This document shows positions 19,261-20,000 of a stretch of 20,000 nt of DNA, piece by piece (within the stretch, counting starts at the first letter, position 1; every line of letters starts with the position of its first letter). Source of the DNA: Salpingoeca rosetta (taxonomy: Eukaryota > Opisthokonta > Choanoflagellata > Craspedida > Salpingoecidae); contig NW_004457740.1 in the NCBI RefSeq assembly GCF_000188695.1, positions 825,021-845,020 of the forward strand, read 5' to 3'. The notes below the pieces were generated by a model, which was not told where the DNA came from, made no database searches, and worked only from the letters and a program-made list of their open reading frames with translations. Position numbers and translations under genes: made by a program.

Positions 19261-20000
19261 TGAGCAGAAGACACGACCGCGTGCTGCGCACCTCAACTGT
19301 GGCAATCTCGAGGGCGGTGAGCGGTGCATCCTCGGTGCAGAGGCGAGAAAGCAGCGGCACCAGCTGCTTCAGCGATGAACTCTCCAATTTCTGCATCCGC
19401 TCCTGCGTTTGTGCGCTGTCCTCAGGCAGCATCTCTGCAAATATGGGCGGACGTGTGTGTGTGTGTGTCAGCGAGGAACGACATGTTCACGGCTGCTGTT
19501 GCGATCATTTCGGCAAATGACACACGCTAGCAACAATCAGGACACGTGCAAACAATCACCCCATCAACAATGGCAGTTTAGACGTACGGGCGAGTGCGGC
19601 GCGTGTGAGTTGCAGCCGCTGCTGTGGCGTTGCAGAGCGCGGTGTATCTCCCTTGTCGTCGTTTCCGTCATCATTCGAGTGCGCATCATCGTCGTCATCA
19701 TCGTCACCATCATCCATGTTGAGTCCCTTGGACTTGTTCTGGATCTGACCAAACGCCTCGAGGTATGCGTGCAAACGCGTACGAGCAGCCGTTATCCACG
19801 CCACAAACATTGTGGCCGCGCCCTGCACATCGCCGTGCACGGCTTGCTGTTGCTGCTGCGCTGCGTGCGTGTCCGTGGACGTGTTGTGCTTATCACCGCT
19901 CGCATCACCATCATCCCCTGCAGGAATGTGCCCGCCTCGACAGAGAATGCACAGCCGCTTCGCGCGCTCGCCCGCGCTGAGATTTGCAGGGAGGAGGCGA
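12119..20000 (-). CDS. PDS5: Sister-chromatid cohesion protein PDS5, C-terminal part (5' end outside window)
   Basis: Exons in transcript order (- strand): 20000-19588 (continues outside), 19434-19292, 19076-18968, 18702-18554, 18399-18330, 18072-17889, 17636-17481, 17212-17138, 16896-16739, 16554-16431, 16156-15952, 15711-15536, 15291-15241, 15087-15040, 14838-14758, 14562-14497, 13992-13930, 13703-13645, 13421-13320, 13101-12681, 12442-12350, 12214-12119 (TGA). Recognised by colinear matches to animal PDS5: NFVVKQLLMNNE, SRLRLAAGCAFLKLAQDP, VQVRKRFCAKI, LHLPEYVLPHVVHLIAHHPD, VRAVCDLALLVI. PDS5 is a HEAT-repeat nuclear protein that binds cohesin and controls its loading, release and acetylation (family knowledge). 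The first exon carries an Asp-rich insert. The tail is basic (TPRGKAP, TPKKTPASSAKK) and then acidic/serine-rich, ending RRSTRRRLAA. All phases agree except one single-base break at 19008-19012. Tail exons 13992-13645 are less certain than the HEAT part. About 1000 codons are present. Confidence 0.92.
12234..12296. repeat. (GTGA)n tetranucleotide repeat
   Basis: About 15 GTGA units with two GGGA variants, in the last PDS5 intron (12349-12215), 20 nt upstream of the final acceptor. The transcript strand reads TCAC, so it adds to the pyrimidine content before the acceptor. Confidence 0.9.
12590..12637 (+). repeat. Interstitial telomere-type repeat (TTAGGG)7
   Basis: Seven perfect TTAGGG units (12592-12633) with partial units at both ends, inside the PDS5 intron 12680-12443. 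The G-rich strand is the + strand, which is the template of PDS5, so the pre-mRNA carries CCCTAA. There are no degenerate units. Confidence 0.95.
12681..13101 (-). other. Acidic, serine-rich disordered tail of PDS5
   Basis: A 421-nt exon rich in Ser, Asp, Glu and Arg, with patches such as SSSDEGESEDEAD and SEQSSSDESQENEKENE. Several patches match the S/T-x-x-D/E form of casein kinase 2 sites. Long disordered tails with charged patches are usual for animal PDS5 proteins. Confidence 0.75.
13150..13264. repeat. (GAGTGT)n/(GTGA)n compound repeat
   Basis: Imperfect GAGTGT units with GAGCGC variants, in the PDS5 intron 13319-13102. Open frames across it give Cys/Glu or His/Ser/Thr repeats and are not coding. 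Confidence 0.85.
13645..13992 (-). other. Basic TPKK-type tail of PDS5 (two small exons)
   Basis: Exon 13992-13930 encodes TPRGKAPRTPTKTPTKRR and exon 13703-13645 encodes TPKKTPASSAKKPTPQP. Repeated S/T-P-x-K/R units resemble histone H1 tails and AT-hook-like DNA-contact segments, and are candidate CDK sites. Phases connect the two and lead correctly into exon 13421-13320. They are assigned from composition and phase, not from domain similarity. Confidence 0.6.
13748..13800. repeat. (ACGC)n/(AC)n microsatellite
   Basis: An AC-rich tract in the PDS5 intron 13929-13704; a second, irregular AC-rich stretch follows at about 13866-13930 and reaches the donor. Confidence 0.85.
14318..14437. repeat. 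(GAA)n triplet repeat, about 120 nt
   Basis: GAA repeats with a few one-base interruptions in the 504-nt PDS5 intron 14496-13993. A second short GAA run lies at about 14119-14140. The PDS5 transcript carries UUC here. Poly-Lys, poly-Arg and poly-Phe frames across it are shadows. Confidence 0.93.
15118..15131. repeat. G14 homopolymer
   Basis: Fourteen consecutive G in the PDS5 intron 15240-15088. Such runs are prone to sequencing length errors. Confidence 0.9.
15389..15530. repeat. (AC)n tracts with (TC)n and a C10 run
   Basis: AC repeats at 15389-15459, a C run at about 15485-15494, then AC and TC repeats to about 15522. All lie in the PDS5 intron 15535-15292, on the donor side of the transcript. 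Confidence 0.9.
15730..15779. repeat. (GT)n microsatellite
   Basis: About 25 GT units in the PDS5 intron 15951-15712, next to the acceptor on the transcript, where it reads (AC)n. Confidence 0.93.
16160..16231. repeat. (GT)n/(GTGC)n microsatellite
   Basis: GT repeats with GC interruptions in the PDS5 intron 16430-16157, abutting the acceptor at 16157; the transcript reads CA repeats ending in CACAG. Confidence 0.9.
16649..16731. repeat. (AC)n/(CAGACA)n microsatellite
   Basis: AC and CAGACA-type units in the PDS5 intron 16738-16555, starting close to the donor on the transcript, where it reads GT-rich. Confidence 0.88.
17797..17880. repeat. (AAGC)21 perfect tetranucleotide repeat
   Basis: Twenty-one uninterrupted AAGC units in the PDS5 intron 17888-17637, beginning 8 nt after the donor on the transcript, where it reads (GCTT)21. 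Frames across it give Lys-Gln-Ala-Ser or Ala-Cys-Leu repeats and are not coding. Confidence 0.97.
19203..19256. repeat. (AC)n microsatellite
   Basis: About 27 AC units in the PDS5 intron 19291-19077, on the donor side of the transcript. Confidence 0.93.

Overview
The window looks like nuclear DNA of a unicellular eukaryote with GC-rich, intron-dense genes and very many microsatellites. Introns are mostly 130-350 nt with GT..AG borders, exons are often 50-250 nt, and there is a TTAGGG-type repeat tract. A choanoflagellate (Salpingoeca/Monosiga-like) fits best, but that is an inference from style and protein similarity, not a database match. I see no bacterial-type operons, transposon, CRISPR array, tRNA or rRNA.

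There are three protein genes. (1) + strand, about 62-2306: the 3' part of a DEAD-box RNA helicase of the DDX49/Dbp8 type (ribosome biogenesis). Its 5' exons lie outside the window, and the exons for helicase motifs IV and V are missing. (2) + strand, 3875-11202: a complete 13-exon gene with a modelled product of about 1455 aa. It joins CxxC, CCCH and C2H2 zinc fingers to ankyrin repeats and long glutamine tracts, and is probably an RNA-binding regulator. (3) - strand, from beyond 20000 down to 12119: the C-terminal part of PDS5, the cohesin regulator, in about 22 exons, followed by a basic TPKK-like tail and an acidic serine-rich tail.

Genes 1 and 2 are head-to-tail, separated by about 1.6 kb (2307-3874) that holds likely promoter elements: three CACGTG E-boxes and one perfect TGACGTCA. 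Genes 2 and 3 converge, with about 0.9 kb between their stop codons. The genes do not form a pathway; they are housekeeping-type neighbours.

The main anomalies are the missing helicase segment beside a long (AC)n tract, an apparent one-base deletion in a G5 run inside a PDS5 exon, seven TTAGGG units inside a PDS5 intron, an unusual zinc-finger/ankyrin architecture, and a tendency for introns to carry GT repeats near the donor and CA repeats near the acceptor in transcript orientation. Exon borders were derived by hand from splice motifs, frame continuity and family similarity. Most are phase-consistent; uncertain ones are stated.
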